Assembly: GCA_902582105.1 (NCBI GenBank)
Contig: CACHQT010000002.1
Span: 25,706-89,705 of the forward strand
DNA length: 64,000 nt
Reading direction: 5' to 3'
DNA from: an uncultured Pelagibacteraceae bacterium
GTDB taxonomy: Bacteria > Pseudomonadota > Alphaproteobacteria > Pelagibacterales > Pelagibacteraceae
Positions 55,220-63,876 of this stretch are shown here, in pieces (position 1 is the stretch's first letter; the number at the start of each line of letters is the position of its first letter). The translations under genes and the position numbers were made by a program. Under the pieces are notes generated by a model. The model was not told the origin of the DNA, did no database searches, and saw only the letters and a list, made by a program, of their open reading frames with translations.

Positions 55220-55810
55220 ATGAAGCGAAAAGCCAATATTACGAGAAAAACAAAAGAGACATCTATTAAGGTAGACCTAAATATTGATGGCAAAGGAAAA
55301 TATAAAATTGATACAGGAATTGGTTTTCTTAATCATATGCTAGAACAGTTATCGAAACATTCGTCTATAGACTTAAATGTAAAAGCAAAAGGAGACACCC
55401 ACATAGACTTACATCACACTACCGAAGATACAGGAATTGCTATTGGAGAATGTATAAAGAAAGCTTCTAAAAATTTTGTAGGTATAAAAAGATATGCTCA
55501 TGCCCTACTACCCATGGATGAGACATTGACAAGAGTAGCGATTGATATGTCAAACAGACCATATTTAATTTGGAATGTAAAATTGAAGGTAGAAAAACTT
55601 GGAGAAATGGATACCGAATTGTTTAAAGAATGGTTCCAAGCTTTCTCACAAGCTGCTGGTATAACTTTACATATTGAAAATATTTATGGTGATAATAGCC
55701 ACCATATAATTGAGTCTTGTTATAAAGGATTAGCTAGATCATTAAGGACAGCACTTGAATTAGATCCAAAGAACAAAAATACTGTCCCATCTACAAAAGG
55801 CTCTTTATAA
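55220..55810 (+). CDS. hisB: Imidazoleglycerol-phosphate dehydratase
   Basis: A 196-aa monofunctional HisB lacking the N-terminal phosphatase domain of E. coli. Metal-binding and catalytic motifs are G-F-L-N-H-M-L-E-Q near 35-43, D-L-H-H-T-T-E-D near 64-71 and S-H-H-I-I-E-S-C near 156-163. It performs the sixth step of histidine synthesis. It begins a compact hisB-hisH-hisA-hisF-hisE run; hisG, hisD, hisC and hisI are elsewhere. Confidence 0.98.
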   Translation: MKRKANITRKTKETSIKVDLNIDGKGKYKIDTGIGFLNHMLEQLSKHSSIDLNVKAKGDTHIDLHHTTEDTGIAIGECIKKASKNFVGIKRYAHALLPMDETLTRVAIDMSNRPYLIWNVKLKVEKLGEMDTELFKEWFQAFSQAAGITLHIENIYGDNSHHIIESCYKGLARSLRTALELDPKNKNTVPSTKGSL

Positions 55811-55823
55811 AATTAAAGAATTA

Positions 55824-56450
55824 ATGAAGATTACTATCGTTGATTATAAATCAGGAAATATTAGCTCTGTAATAAACTCTTTTAAGGAAGTTGCTAAAGA
55901 TAAAGTAAATCTAGAAGTGACTTCAGATTTAAATAAAATTAAATCTAGTGATAAAATAGTTTTGCCAGGTCAGGGTTCTTTTAAGAGTTGCGTGGATGCT
56001 CTAAACAAAATTAATGGTTTAGCAGATACCTTAAATGACTTTACAATTAATAAAAAAAAACCTCTTCTTGGAATTTGCGTAGGTTTACAAATGTTTGCAG
56101 ATACAGGATATGAGGAAATCGAAACAAAAGGCTTAGGGTGGATTTCTGGAAAAGTATCAAAAATTAATAATCAAAATGGAAAATATAAACTTCCTCATAT
56201 AGGCTGGAATCAAATAAGTATTGTTAAAGGGAGTAGAATTTTTAAGGATATAGAAAATAACGCTCACATGTATTTTGTACACAGTTTTGAATTTATTCCT
56301 AAAGATAAAAATGTAATTTTAGCAACAACAGATTATTCTTCAAATATTGTTTGTGCTGTTGAGAAAGAAAATATCTTTGGAACACAATTTCACCCTGAAA
56401 AAAGTGATAAAATTGGATTACAAATAATTGATAATTTTATAAAATTATAA
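55824..56450 (+). CDS. hisH: Imidazole glycerol phosphate synthase glutaminase subunit
   Basis: A 208-aa class I glutamine amidotransferase. The nucleophile Cys is in L-L-G-I-C-V-G-L-Q-M near 82-91; the His-Glu pair is in G-T-Q-F-H-P-E-K-S near 187-195, and P-H-I-G-W-N is near 122-127. It supplies ammonia to HisF. It lies 13 bp after hisB and hisA starts directly after its stop. Confidence 0.98.
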   Translation: MKITIVDYKSGNISSVINSFKEVAKDKVNLEVTSDLNKIKSSDKIVLPGQGSFKSCVDALNKINGLADTLNDFTINKKKPLLGICVGLQMFADTGYEEIETKGLGWISGKVSKINNQNGKYKLPHIGWNQISIVKGSRIFKDIENNAHMYFVHSFEFIPKDKNVILATTDYSSNIVCAVEKENIFGTQFHPEKSDKIGLQIIDNFIKL

Positions 56451-57167
56451 ATGAAAATATTTCCTGCAATAGATATTAAAGATAAAAAATGTGTAAGATT
56501 AGTTAAAGGAGACTTTGATAATAAAACCGAATATGAAATGTCCCCCGTTGATCAAGCAGGCAAATACATGGATCATGGATTTAAAAATTTGCACATTGTG
56601 GATTTAGATGGAGCTTTAACCGGAAAGACAGTTAATTTAGAAATTATTCGAGAAATAGTAAAAAAATTTAATTTTAAAATTGAGATAGGTGGAGGAATCA
56701 GGAGTTTTGATAGTATTAAACAATACACTGATGTTGGAGTTGAAAAAGTAATTTTAGGGAGCGCTGCAATAAAAGATAAAAACTTTTTAAAAGAAGCTTG
56801 TCTTAAATTTCCAAATAAAATTGCACTAGGATTAGATGCTAAAAATGGATTTTTGTCAGTATTTGGATGGAAAGAAAATTCTAATAAATTAACCATAGAT
56901 TTTTTAAAAGAGATAAACGAATATGGTATAAGTAGATTGATTTTTACTGATATTAATAGAGATGGCACTAAGCAAAGTCCAAACTTTGACGAGACCTCAA
57001 AAATTGCCGATATTTCAAAATGTCCAGTGATAATATCTGGTGGAGTTTCTTCAATAGATGATATTAAAAAAGCTAAAAATTTAAAAAATATTGAGGGTAT
57101 AATTGTTGGTAAGGCAATATACGATGGTGATATCCACCTGAAAGATTTGGTGAAAGAAGATGCTTAA
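56451..57167 (+). CDS. hisA: ProFAR isomerase
   Basis: A 238-aa TIM barrel catalysing the Amadori rearrangement of ProFAR to PRFAR. Catalytic Asp is in P-A-I-D-I-K-D near 5-11 and the second acidic residue in F-T-D-I-N-R-D-G-T near 164-172; phosphate-binding loops are G-G-G-I-R near 78-82 and I-S-G-G-V-S near 198-203. It starts at the hisH stop and overlaps hisF by 8 bp. Confidence 0.98.
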   Translation: MKIFPAIDIKDKKCVRLVKGDFDNKTEYEMSPVDQAGKYMDHGFKNLHIVDLDGALTGKTVNLEIIREIVKKFNFKIEIGGGIRSFDSIKQYTDVGVEKVILGSAAIKDKNFLKEACLKFPNKIALGLDAKNGFLSVFGWKENSNKLTIDFLKEINEYGISRLIFTDINRDGTKQSPNFDETSKIADISKCPVIISGGVSSIDDIKKAKNLKNIEGIIVGKAIYDGDIHLKDLVKEDA

Positions 57168-57915
57168 AAATAGAATAATTCCTTGCCTAGATGTAAAAAA
57201 TGGAAGAGTGGTCAAAGGAATTAACTTTGTAGATCTAAAAGATGCTGGCGACCCTGTAGAGCAAGCAAAAATTTATAGCGATGGTGGAGCAGATGAAATT
57301 TGTTTTTTAGATATAACAGCCTCAAATGAAAATAGAGATACGATTTATGATGTTGTTAAAGAGACATCAAAAAAATGTTTTGTACCCCTAACAGTAGGCG
57401 GAGGCGTTAGAAGCGTTGAAGATATTAATAAATTATTAAGTTGTGGTGCGGACAAAGTGTCAATTAATACAGCTGCTGTTCAAAATGCTGAAGTAGTTTT
57501 AGAGAGTTCTAAGAAATTTGGATCTCAATGTATTGTTGTAGCAATTGATGCAAAAAAAAATGGTAACAAGTGGGAAGTTTTCACCCATGGTGGAAGAAAT
57601 AATAGTGAAATTGATGCATTGGAATTTTCGAAAAAAATGGAAAATAGTGGGGCAGGTGAATTATTAGTTACTTCTATGGATAGAGATGGAACTCAAGTAG
57701 GTTACGATATTGATTTAATGTCAAAAATATCTTCCATAGTAAATATACCTGTAATTGCATCTGGAGGTGTTGGTAATTTAGATCATCTAGTTGATGGTAT
57801 TAAACTGGGAAAAGCCAGTGCAGTTTTAGCAGCCTCAATATTTCACTATGGAAAATATTCAGTTAAAGAAGCCAAGGAATATTTGGACTCAAAAGGAATA
57901 CCTGTTAGAATTTAG
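57160..57915 (+). CDS. hisF: Imidazole glycerol phosphate synthase cyclase subunit
   Basis: A 251-aa TIM barrel paralogous to His[17 protein letters not shown] at about 4-19 holds the catalytic Asp, T-V-G-G-G-V-R near 78-84 a phosphate loop and T-S-M-D-R-D-G-T near 171-178 the second catalytic Asp. It makes imidazole glycerol phosphate and AICAR with HisH. It overlaps hisA by 8 bp, and hisE follows one base after the stop. Confidence 0.98.
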   Translation: MLKNRIIPCLDVKNGRVVKGINFVDLKDAGDPVEQAKIYSDGGADEICFLDITASNENRDTIYDVVKETSKKCFVPLTVGGGVRSVEDINKLLSCGADKVSINTAAVQNAEVVLESSKKFGSQCIVVAIDAKKNGNKWEVFTHGGRNNSEIDALEFSKKMENSGAGELLVTSMDRDGTQVGYDIDLMSKISSIVNIPVIASGGVGNLDHLVDGIKLGKASAVLAASIFHYGKYSVKEAKEYLDSKGIPVRI

Positions 57916-57916
57916 A

Positions 57917-58189
57917 ATGCTAAGTACATTAGAAAACTTATTTAATCTTGCAAGAGAAAGAAAAAAAAATCCAGTAGAGGGCTCTTATACAAATAAGTTG
58001 CTAAATGACAAATCATTTAGCAAAGCAAAAGTTTTAGAAGAAATAGGCGAACTTATAGAAGCTGTAGAAAAAGACACAAATAAAATCCATGAGGCGGCAG
58101 ATGTTTTTTATCATTTAATAATGTATCTTGAAGCAAATGATATCAAAGTTGAAGAAGTAATAATGGAACTCAATAAAAGAAAAAAATAA
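57917..58189 (+). CDS. hisE: Phosphoribosyl-ATP pyrophosphatase
   Basis: I start at ATG 57917, one base after the hisF stop, where the HisE domain begins (M-L-S-T-L-E-N-L-F); longer read-in codons overlap hisF in another frame. The 90-aa helical protein has the metal-binding E-E-I-G-E-L-I-E-A near 40-48 and E-A-A-D-V-F-Y-H near 57-64 typical of the MazG-like HisE fold. It hydrolyses PR-ATP to PR-AMP. It is not fused to HisI, as usual in alphaproteobacteria. Confidence 0.96.
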   Translation: MLSTLENLFNLARERKKNPVEGSYTNKLLNDKSFSKAKVLEEIGELIEAVEKDTNKIHEAADVFYHLIMYLEANDIKVEEVIMELNKRKK

Positions 58190-58195
58190 AATTTT

Positions 58196-58534
58196 ATGAG
58201 CAAGATTAAAATTATTTTTTTAATTATATTAGTATTTATTATTTATAAAGGAGTAGTAGCATTCAAGAATTTTGAGATTGGGGTCGGTGATAGAGTTGCA
58301 ATGCTTGAAGAACAAGCAGATTTTGAAAAAGAAGGAGAAGTGATTGGCCTTATTATGTACCTAGATGGTGAACTGCAGGAACATCTCTTAACTCCATCAA
58401 AATCTAAATGTCTAAAAATGAAAGAAGTTGCAGAGGAAACGTCTTATGCAGAATATGAATGTGCCGTTGTATTAGCAGTATTGCAGGGAAATAAAATATT
58501 AAGTATTATAGAGGAAATTGAGGTTATTGAATGA
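58196..58534 (+). CDS. Small membrane-anchored or exported protein, function unknown
   Basis: A 112-aa protein with an N-terminal hydrophobic segment (about 4-21) preceded by lysines, so a single-pass anchor or signal peptide. The remainder is acidic, with G-V-G-D-R-V-A-M-L-E-E-Q near 30-41, two Cys (about 73 and 89) that could form a disulphide, and predicted short beta strands near the end. I do not recognise the family. It is 7 bp after hisE and overlaps the HIT gene by 4 bp, so it is co-expressed with both. Confidence 0.75.
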   Translation: MSKIKIIFLIILVFIIYKGVVAFKNFEIGVGDRVAMLEEQADFEKEGEVIGLIMYLDGELQEHLLTPSKSKCLKMKEVAEETSYAEYECAVVLAVLQGNKILSIIEEIEVIE

Positions 58535-58896
58535 AATATGATGATAATAATATATTTGCAAAAATTTTAAGAGGCGAAATTCCCTGTAAAAAAATTTATG
58601 AGGATGATTTTGTTTTGTCATTTCATGATATAAGTCCCCAAAAAAAAATTCATGCATTAGTAATTCCAAAAGGAAAATATATTGATTTAGATGATTTTTC
58701 TTCTCGAGCAACCCCAGGAGAGATGGTTGGATTGTTAAAAGGTATTAATGTTGTTGCAAAAAAACTTGGTATATCGGTAGATACTGGAAAAGGTTACCGT
58801 GCTCTTGCAAATATAAGCGAGGATGGAGGTCAGGAAGTTCCACATTTACATTTTCATCTATTTGGGGGTGAAAAAATTGGTAAAATGGTACAGTGA
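58531..58896 (+). CDS. hinT: HIT-family (HinT-like) nucleotide hydrolase
   Basis: A 121-aa histidine-triad protein. The start D-N-N-I-F-A-K-I-L-R-G-E-I-P-C-K near 5-20 is typical of HinT. The triad H-x-H-x-H appears as V-P-H-L-H-F-H-L-F-G-G near 106-116. It hydrolyses adenosine phosphoramidates and aminoacyl-adenylates. It overlaps the small unknown gene upstream and the GNAT gene downstream by 4 bp each. HIT next to hisE is a frequent alphaproteobacterial order. Confidence 0.95.
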   Translation: MKYDDNNIFAKILRGEIPCKKIYEDDFVLSFHDISPQKKIHALVIPKGKYIDLDDFSSRATPGEMVGLLKGINVVAKKLGISVDTGKGYRALANISEDGGQEVPHLHFHLFGGEKIGKMVQ

Positions 58897-59405
58897 TTGA
58901 AAAAATTTCCAGAACTTATCTAGAAATAAAATCTATTAATAATTTAAATGAGGTTGAAAAACCAATAGGAAATTATTCAATTAATTTAGTTAACCCAACA
59001 GACTTCCAATTAAATAAATTTCTTTACAAACAGATAGGTCAAAAATATTTTTGGAAGGACAGACTGGAATGGTCTAATCAAACTTGGATTAAATATGTTT
59101 CAGATAAGAAACTTTCAACTTATGTTTTAAAAAATAAAGATGAATTTATTGGATATTTTGAACTAATTTTTCATGAAACAAAGACAGAAGCTGAGATTGC
59201 ATATTTTGGAATTTTAGAAGACTATTTTGGTAAAAAATTAGGAGGTTATCTTTTAAGTTATGCAATTAAAAAGGCTTTTAATTTAAATATTAAACGTGTG
59301 TGGCTTCACACATGTTCTCTAGATCATAAAAATGCCCTAAAAAATTATTTATCAAGGGGTATGGTAGTTTTTAAATCTGAGATTTTGCAAATAAAGGTTG
59401 CCTAA
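58893..59405 (+). CDS. GNAT-family N-acetyltransferase, GTG start
   Basis: A 170-aa protein starting with GTG that overlaps the HIT stop (GTGA). The GNAT core spans about 45-150: F-I-G-Y-F-E-L near 87-93, A-E-I-A-Y-F-G-I near 102-109 and the acetyl-CoA loop region F-G-K-K-L-G-G-Y-L-L near 114-123, then V-W-L-H-T-C-S-L-D-H-K-N-A near 138-150. The substrate cannot be told. Its 3' end overlaps convergent lolA by 4 bp. Confidence 0.88.
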   Translation: MIEKISRTYLEIKSINNLNEVEKPIGNYSINLVNPTDFQLNKFLYKQIGQKYFWKDRLEWSNQTWIKYVSDKKLSTYVLKNKDEFIGYFELIFHETKTEAEIAYFGILEDYFGKKLGGYLLSYAIKKAFNLNIKRVWLHTCSLDHKNALKNYLSRGMVVFKSEILQIKVA

Positions 59406-59962
59406 TTCATTTTCATTTTAGGTATTTTAAAAATTGTATCATCAATTTCTTGATTGGTTTTCACTTTTGAAATGAAAATAATAGCTAAATTTTGATAAAT
59501 ATCTTCAGTTTGCCACCCAATTAAGTTGTAGTTTTTGTTATTAAAAAAAATATTAATTTTGTTATTATTTTTTAGTATTGTGAAATTATAATATTTATTA
59601 TCTACATTTCTTCCTTCTAAACTTTCAATTTCTTTAATTAAAAAATCTTTGTCTAATATTAGCTCTAAAGGTGTCTTTTTAAGAGGATAAAGATAATAAT
59701 TACTTTTTTTTTTATTGGTGATAACTAAAGTTCTACCATTTGATACCATTATTTTTTTTTTCTTATTTTTATAAAGGCAAAAAATTTTTTTTGGATATTC
59801 AATAGTACACTTTCCCTTTTCTACAATATTGTTGATAGTCTGTTCAAAATCGAATGTGATATTTTTAGTTTTTTTTAAATTTAGAATTATATTTTCTTTA
59901 ATTGAAGCTTGAAGTTGTTTTGTAATTAAAAAAAAAATAAAAAAAATAAATATTTTTTTCAT
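59402..59962 (-). CDS. lolA: Outer-membrane lipoprotein carrier protein LolA
   Basis: A 186-aa periplasmic protein with a signal peptide (about 1-19, ending near L-Q-A-S). The mature part has the LolA pattern: L-K-K-T-K-N-I-T-F-D-F-E-Q near 29-41, C-T-I-E-Y-P-K near 52-58 and Y-P-L-K-K-T-P-L near 92-99, with long beta strands. It ferries lipoproteins from LolCDE to the outer membrane. The gene shares one base with the ftsK stop, the common ftsK-lolA pairing in alphaproteobacteria. Confidence 0.88.
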   Translation of the reverse strand: MKKIFIFFIFFLITKQLQASIKENIILNLKKTKNITFDFEQTINNIVEKGKCTIEYPKKIFCLYKNKKKKIMVSNGRTLVITNKKKSNYYLYPLKKTPLELILDKDFLIKEIESLEGRNVDNKYYNFTILKNNNKINIFFNNKNYNLIGWQTEDIYQNLAIIFISKVKTNQEIDDTIFKIPKMKMN

Positions 59963-62052
59963 TAAAGAACGTCTCTTTTTCCAACATGATTTGCTTTACT
60001 TACTATGCCTTTTTCCTCCATCATATCAATAATTCTAGCAGCTCGATTGTATCCAATTTGTAATTTTCTTTGTAAAAATGATGTAGAAGCTTTTCCTTCT
60101 GATTTTATTATTTCTACAGCGGCATTATAAAGCTCATCTTTTTCAGACTCATCTGAAGAAATTCCACCCGTTTCTTTCTCATCTGCGAAGCTTAATATTT
60201 CATCAACATAATCAGGCTCTTCCTGTGACCTTAGGTGGTTATTAACTTTTTCTATTTCATTTTCTGATACATATGGAGCATGAATTCTAATCATTCTATT
60301 TGCTGAAGTCATAAAAAGCATATCACCCTTACCAAGCAATTGTTCAGCTCCCTGTTCTCCTAAAATTGTTCTTGAGTCAATTTTAGATGTTACTTGAAAC
60401 GATATCCTTGTCGGAAAGTTAGCTTTTATTGTTCCAGTTATAACGTCAACACTTGGACGCTGGGTTGCCATAATAATATGAATTCCTGCAGCTCTAGCCA
60501 TTTGAGATAATTTTTGTATGTAATTTTCTATTTCTTTCCCTGCTACCAGCATCAGATCTGACATTTCATCAACAATTACTACTATAAATGGCATTGGAAG
60601 TTTATGTTTTGAGTTATAACCATCAATATTTCGAACACCTTCTCTAGTCATCAATCGATATCTGCTTTCCATTTCTTTAACAACCCAACCTAAAACAGAA
60701 GCAGCCTTCTTTGCCTCTGTGATTACAGGGCACAATAAATGAGGAATGCCCTCATAAGTGGACAACTCTAACATTTTTGGATCAATTAAAATAAATTTGC
60801 ATTTTTCAGGAGTATGTCGGTAAAGCAAGGAAAGAATAATTGTATTTATACAAACTGATTTTCCTGAACCTGTAGTTCCAGCTATCAATAAATGAGGCAT
60901 TGATGCTAAATCTCCTATTATGGGAGCACCAGAAATATTTTTACCCAAAGCTATAGGTAACTTTATATCTTTTTTTAAAAAATCATTATTGGATAATATT
61001 TCACTTAGATAAACATTTTCTCGGGTTGGATTTGGAAGTTCAATTCCAATTGTATTTCTTCCAGGTATTGTAGAAATTCTTGCTGACTCAGAACTGGTAT
61101 TCCTTGCTATGTCTTCTGATAGATTAATAATTTTTGAAACTTTTACACCAGCCGCAGGTTCAAACTCATTTAAAGTTACTACTGGACCACTACTAATTTT
61201 TTTGATTTTTCCTTCAACGCCAAAATCCAATAAAATTTTTTCCAAAAATTCTGAATCTAGACCAGTAGGATTTGTATCTTTATTTTTACCTTTTTTAGGT
61301 GATGATTTTAATAAATCAATTGAAGGTATATTAAACTTATTTTTCCTTACATATTCTTTCTTTACATTTGAAAAAGAGAAATTTTCTTGTGTAAGACTTT
61401 TGGTATCCTGTCTAGAAAAGTTATTCTCTTCTTTAATTTCGTCTTCAGAACTTTGCATTTGTTTTTTTCTTAAAAATATAATTTTGGTAAATGATTTAAT
61501 AAATAATATAAATTTTTTAGGATGGAAATTTACACTTAATAAAAAAAGTATAAAAATAATTAATATTAAAAAATAGAAGTAAATTTTTTGTTTTAAATCG
61601 ATAACTGAAAATATAAAATTTCCTTCTAAAAATTTTCCAACAAATCCTCCATTACCATTAATCGACAACCAAAAAGACTCTGAATAAAAAAATGTAAAAA
61701 ATAAAGATCCACACAAAGAATATAAAACAGTGAAAAATAAATTTTCTAGTAAAATTATTGTATTTTTAGTTCTAAAGATATTAATACCAGTTATAAAAAT
61801 TGTTATTGCCACAAGGAGCGAAATGAGTCCAATTGACTGAAAAAAAATATCAGAAACAATGCTTCCTTTAAATCCTAGAATATTCTTAATTTCCTGTTTA
61901 CCTGTGAATAAAAAATTTGGATCTTCAGGTGAATAACTAAGCAATGATATTAAAAGTACAAATCCAACAATGCTGATACAAAACCCTAGTAATTCTATAA
62001 ATCTATTAATAAGAAAATCAAAGCTATTTTTGGCGATTTTTTTAAATTCCAT
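59962..62052 (-). CDS. ftsK: DNA translocase FtsK
   Basis: I take ATG 62052 (M-E-F-K-K-I-A-K-N); an in-frame GTG at 62073 would add seven residues. Four to five membrane segments lie in about 1-180, a short charged linker to about 250, then the motor: Walker A G-T-T-G-S-G-K-S-V-C near 400 and Walker B I-V-I-V-D-E-M-S-D near 495. The C-terminal gamma winged helix ends with K-G-I-V-S-K-A-N-H-V-G-K-R. It pumps chromosome termini through the septum; the linker is much shorter than in E. coli. Confidence 0.97.
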   Translation of the reverse strand: MEFKKIAKNSFDFLINRFIELLGFCISIVGFVLLISLLSYSPEDPNFLFTGKQEIKNILGFKGSIVSDIFFQSIGLISLLVAITIFITGINIFRTKNTIILLENLFFTVLYSLCGSLFFTFFYSESFWLSINGNGGFVGKFLEGNFIFSVIDLKQKIYFYFLILIIFILFLLSVNFHPKKFILFIKSFTKIIFLRKKQMQSSEDEIKEENNFSRQDTKSLTQENFSFSNVKKEYVRKNKFNIPSIDLLKSSPKKGKNKDTNPTGLDSEFLEKILLDFGVEGKIKKISSGPVVTLNEFEPAAGVKVSKIINLSEDIARNTSSESARISTIPGRNTIGIELPNPTRENVYLSEILSNNDFLKKDIKLPIALGKNISGAPIIGDLASMPHLLIAGTTGSGKSVCINTIILSLLYRHTPEKCKFILIDPKMLELSTYEGIPHLLCPVITEAKKAASVLGWVVKEMESRYRLMTREGVRNIDGYNSKHKLPMPFIVVIVDEMSDLMLVAGKEIENYIQKLSQMARAAGIHIIMATQRPSVDVITGTIKANFPTRISFQVTSKIDSRTILGEQGAEQLLGKGDMLFMTSANRMIRIHAPYVSENEIEKVNNHLRSQEEPDYVDEILSFADEKETGGISSDESEKDELYNAAVEIIKSEGKASTSFLQRKLQIGYNRAARIIDMMEEKGIVSKANHVGKRDVL

Positions 62053-62115
62053 AAAATGAATCAAATTAATCACTTTGTATCATTTAATATTTATGGTTAA
62101 AATTAAATTTTAAAT

Positions 62116-63207
62116 ATGAAAGTATGTTTAATAGGCAACAATTTAACAACGTTATCTTTAGCTAAAAACTTAATAAATAAGGATATTAAAGTTTTTAACT
62201 ATGTAACAGATAGTAAACTTGTATCAAAAACTAGAACAATTGGAATATCAAACGATAGTCTAAATTTTTTTAATAGGGAAATTATAAAATTAAAAAAAAA
62301 TATGATTTGGGATATTAAAAAAATAGATATTTATTCTGAAAAATATAAATATAAAAAGATTTTGAATTTTGAAGAGTCTAGAAGCAACTTATTTTCTACT
62401 TTTCTAAATAGCGAAATTATTAAATATTTAGAAAAAAATTTAAAAAAAAATAAGCTTTTTAAAAAAATTTTAGTAAAAAAGAATCAATCTTTAAAAAAAA
62501 TCATAAATAATAAATTTGATTTAATTGTAAATTGTGATGCCAATAATTCTATTGCAAAGGAATTTTTTTTTAGAAAAATAACTAAAAAATATAAAAGCAA
62601 GGCATTTACCTGCATTATTAAACATCAAAAAATTCCAAATAAGAGCGCAACGCAAATTTTTACAAAATTAGGTCCAATCGCATTTTTACCTTTATCCAAT
62701 TTTAAAACATCTGTAGTATTTTCAGTTAGTACTGAAGATAAAAATTATACTGATAAAGAAATTTTAAAGTTAATAAAATTTTATAATTATAAATATAAAA
62801 TAATAAATTTAAGTAAATTAGAAAAATTTAATTTGTCATTTTCTGCATCAAGAATTTATTCTTATAAAAATATACTTGGATTTGGTGATGTTATTCACAG
62901 AGTTCATCCACTTGCAGGGCAAGGGTTTAATATAACACTCAGAGACATTAAAGTTCTATCCAAACTTATTCAAAATAGAATTGAGCTTGGTCTGCCTTTG
63001 GATAATTCAATTTTTCAAGATTTTGAAAAAAAAACAAAACATTTAAATTATATTTTTACATCAGCTGTAGACTTTGTTCATGAATTTTTTAAACTTGATA
63101 ATAAAATTAATAATAATTATTCAAAAAACTTTTTTAATTTAGTGGATAAAAATAGCAGACTTAATAGATTTTTTTCTCAATATGCAAACAAAGGTTTGGT
63201 TTTATAA
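62116..63207 (+). CDS. UbiH/Coq6-like FAD-dependent monooxygenase, divergent
   Basis: A 363-aa protein. The C-terminal FAD motif G-F-G-D-V-I-H-R-V-H-P-L-A-G-Q-G-F-N near 257-274 is the clear UbiH/UbiF-family signature, so a ubiquinone-ring hydroxylase role is likely. The N-terminal dinucleotide motif is altered (V-C-L-I-G-N-N-L-T-T-L-S-L-A instead of GxGxxG), and the internal D-G motif region is hard to see. Expression is implied by an intact frame. It diverges from ftsK across about 60 bp. The alphaproteobacterial ftsK-lolA-ubiH linkage supports the assignment. Confidence 0.78.
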   Translation: MKVCLIGNNLTTLSLAKNLINKDIKVFNYVTDSKLVSKTRTIGISNDSLNFFNREIIKLKKNMIWDIKKIDIYSEKYKYKKILNFEESRSNLFSTFLNSEIIKYLEKNLKKNKLFKKILVKKNQSLKKIINNKFDLIVNCDANNSIAKEFFFRKITKKYKSKAFTCIIKHQKIPNKSATQIFTKLGPIAFLPLSNFKTSVVFSVSTEDKNYTDKEILKLIKFYNYKYKIINLSKLEKFNLSFSASRIYSYKNILGFGDVIHRVHPLAGQGFNITLRDIKVLSKLIQNRIELGLPLDNSIFQDFEKKTKHLNYIFTSAVDFVHEFFKLDNKINNNYSKNFFNLVDKNSRLNRFFSQYANKGLVL

Positions 63208-63209
63208 TT

Positions 63210-63854
63210 TTATTGAAGTGTAGAGTTGTGAAAATTATCAAAAATGTAGGTTTTAAGAATTTTTTCTAACTCTTCTTTTCTTGTTCTCAAATTTTTAGTT
63301 TCCAATAGTATTTGTTTTTCTTCTAGTGAAAAAGGTGAAGCCATTGCGAGTGTATTAATAGTTTGTTCTAAACTTTGTTTTTTTAACTCATCCCAATTTA
63401 TAGAATAGCCCCTTTTTTCAAACAGGTTTTTTAAATCTTTGAAAATAAACTTAAGATCAGAAAATTTTATTTCTTCATCATTTATTTTAACGTCATCTTG
63501 AAAATCATTAAAACTAACCTCACATTCACGATAAGGCTTTCCGTTATTGATTTCTTTAATTACTTTAAATCTAGATAAACCATTTAATATAATTAAATAT
63601 CTTCCATCTTCAGTCTCACTAAAGCTTGTTATTTTTCCTAGGCAACCAATATCGTAAAGTTGATTATACGAATTTTTTAATTTTTTTTTTGGTTGAATCA
63701 TTCCAATTAATCTTGAACTTTTCATACTGTCATTAACCATTTCCAAATATCTTTTTTCAAAAATATTTAGGGGGATGTTAGTATTTGGAAAAAAAATAAA
63801 ATTAGACAATGGAAAAACTGAAATCTTATTTGGAAATTTTACTTTTTTTGTCAT
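63210..63854 (-). CDS. Lon N-terminal domain-like (LON substrate-binding) protein
   Basis: A 214-aa protein consisting of the LON-N domain only: S-V-F-P-L-S-N-F-I-F-F-P-N-T-N-I-P-L-N-I-F-E-K near 12-34, R-Y-L-E-M-V near 35-40, G-C-L-G-K-I near 69-74 and D-G-R-Y-L-I-I-L-N-G near 82-91, then a helical C-terminus. It lacks ATPase and protease domains. Such stand-alone proteins are common in alphaproteobacteria; the role is unknown, perhaps substrate binding. It converges on the UbiH-like gene with 2 bp between stops. Confidence 0.88.
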   Translation of the reverse strand: MTKKVKFPNKISVFPLSNFIFFPNTNIPLNIFEKRYLEMVNDSMKSSRLIGMIQPKKKLKNSYNQLYDIGCLGKITSFSETEDGRYLIILNGLSRFKVIKEINNGKPYRECEVSFNDFQDDVKINDEEIKFSDLKFIFKDLKNLFEKRGYSINWDELKKQSLEQTINTLAMASPFSLEEKQILLETKNLRTRKEELEKILKTYIFDNFHNSTLQ

Positions 63855-63876
63855 TATTATTTTTATAAGTTATACT

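Noticed and set aside
61109-61576. 155-codon open frame antisense to ftsK
   Set aside because: It lies fully within the linker and motor coding region of ftsK, shows no family features, and its frame is explained by AT-rich codons on the other strand.
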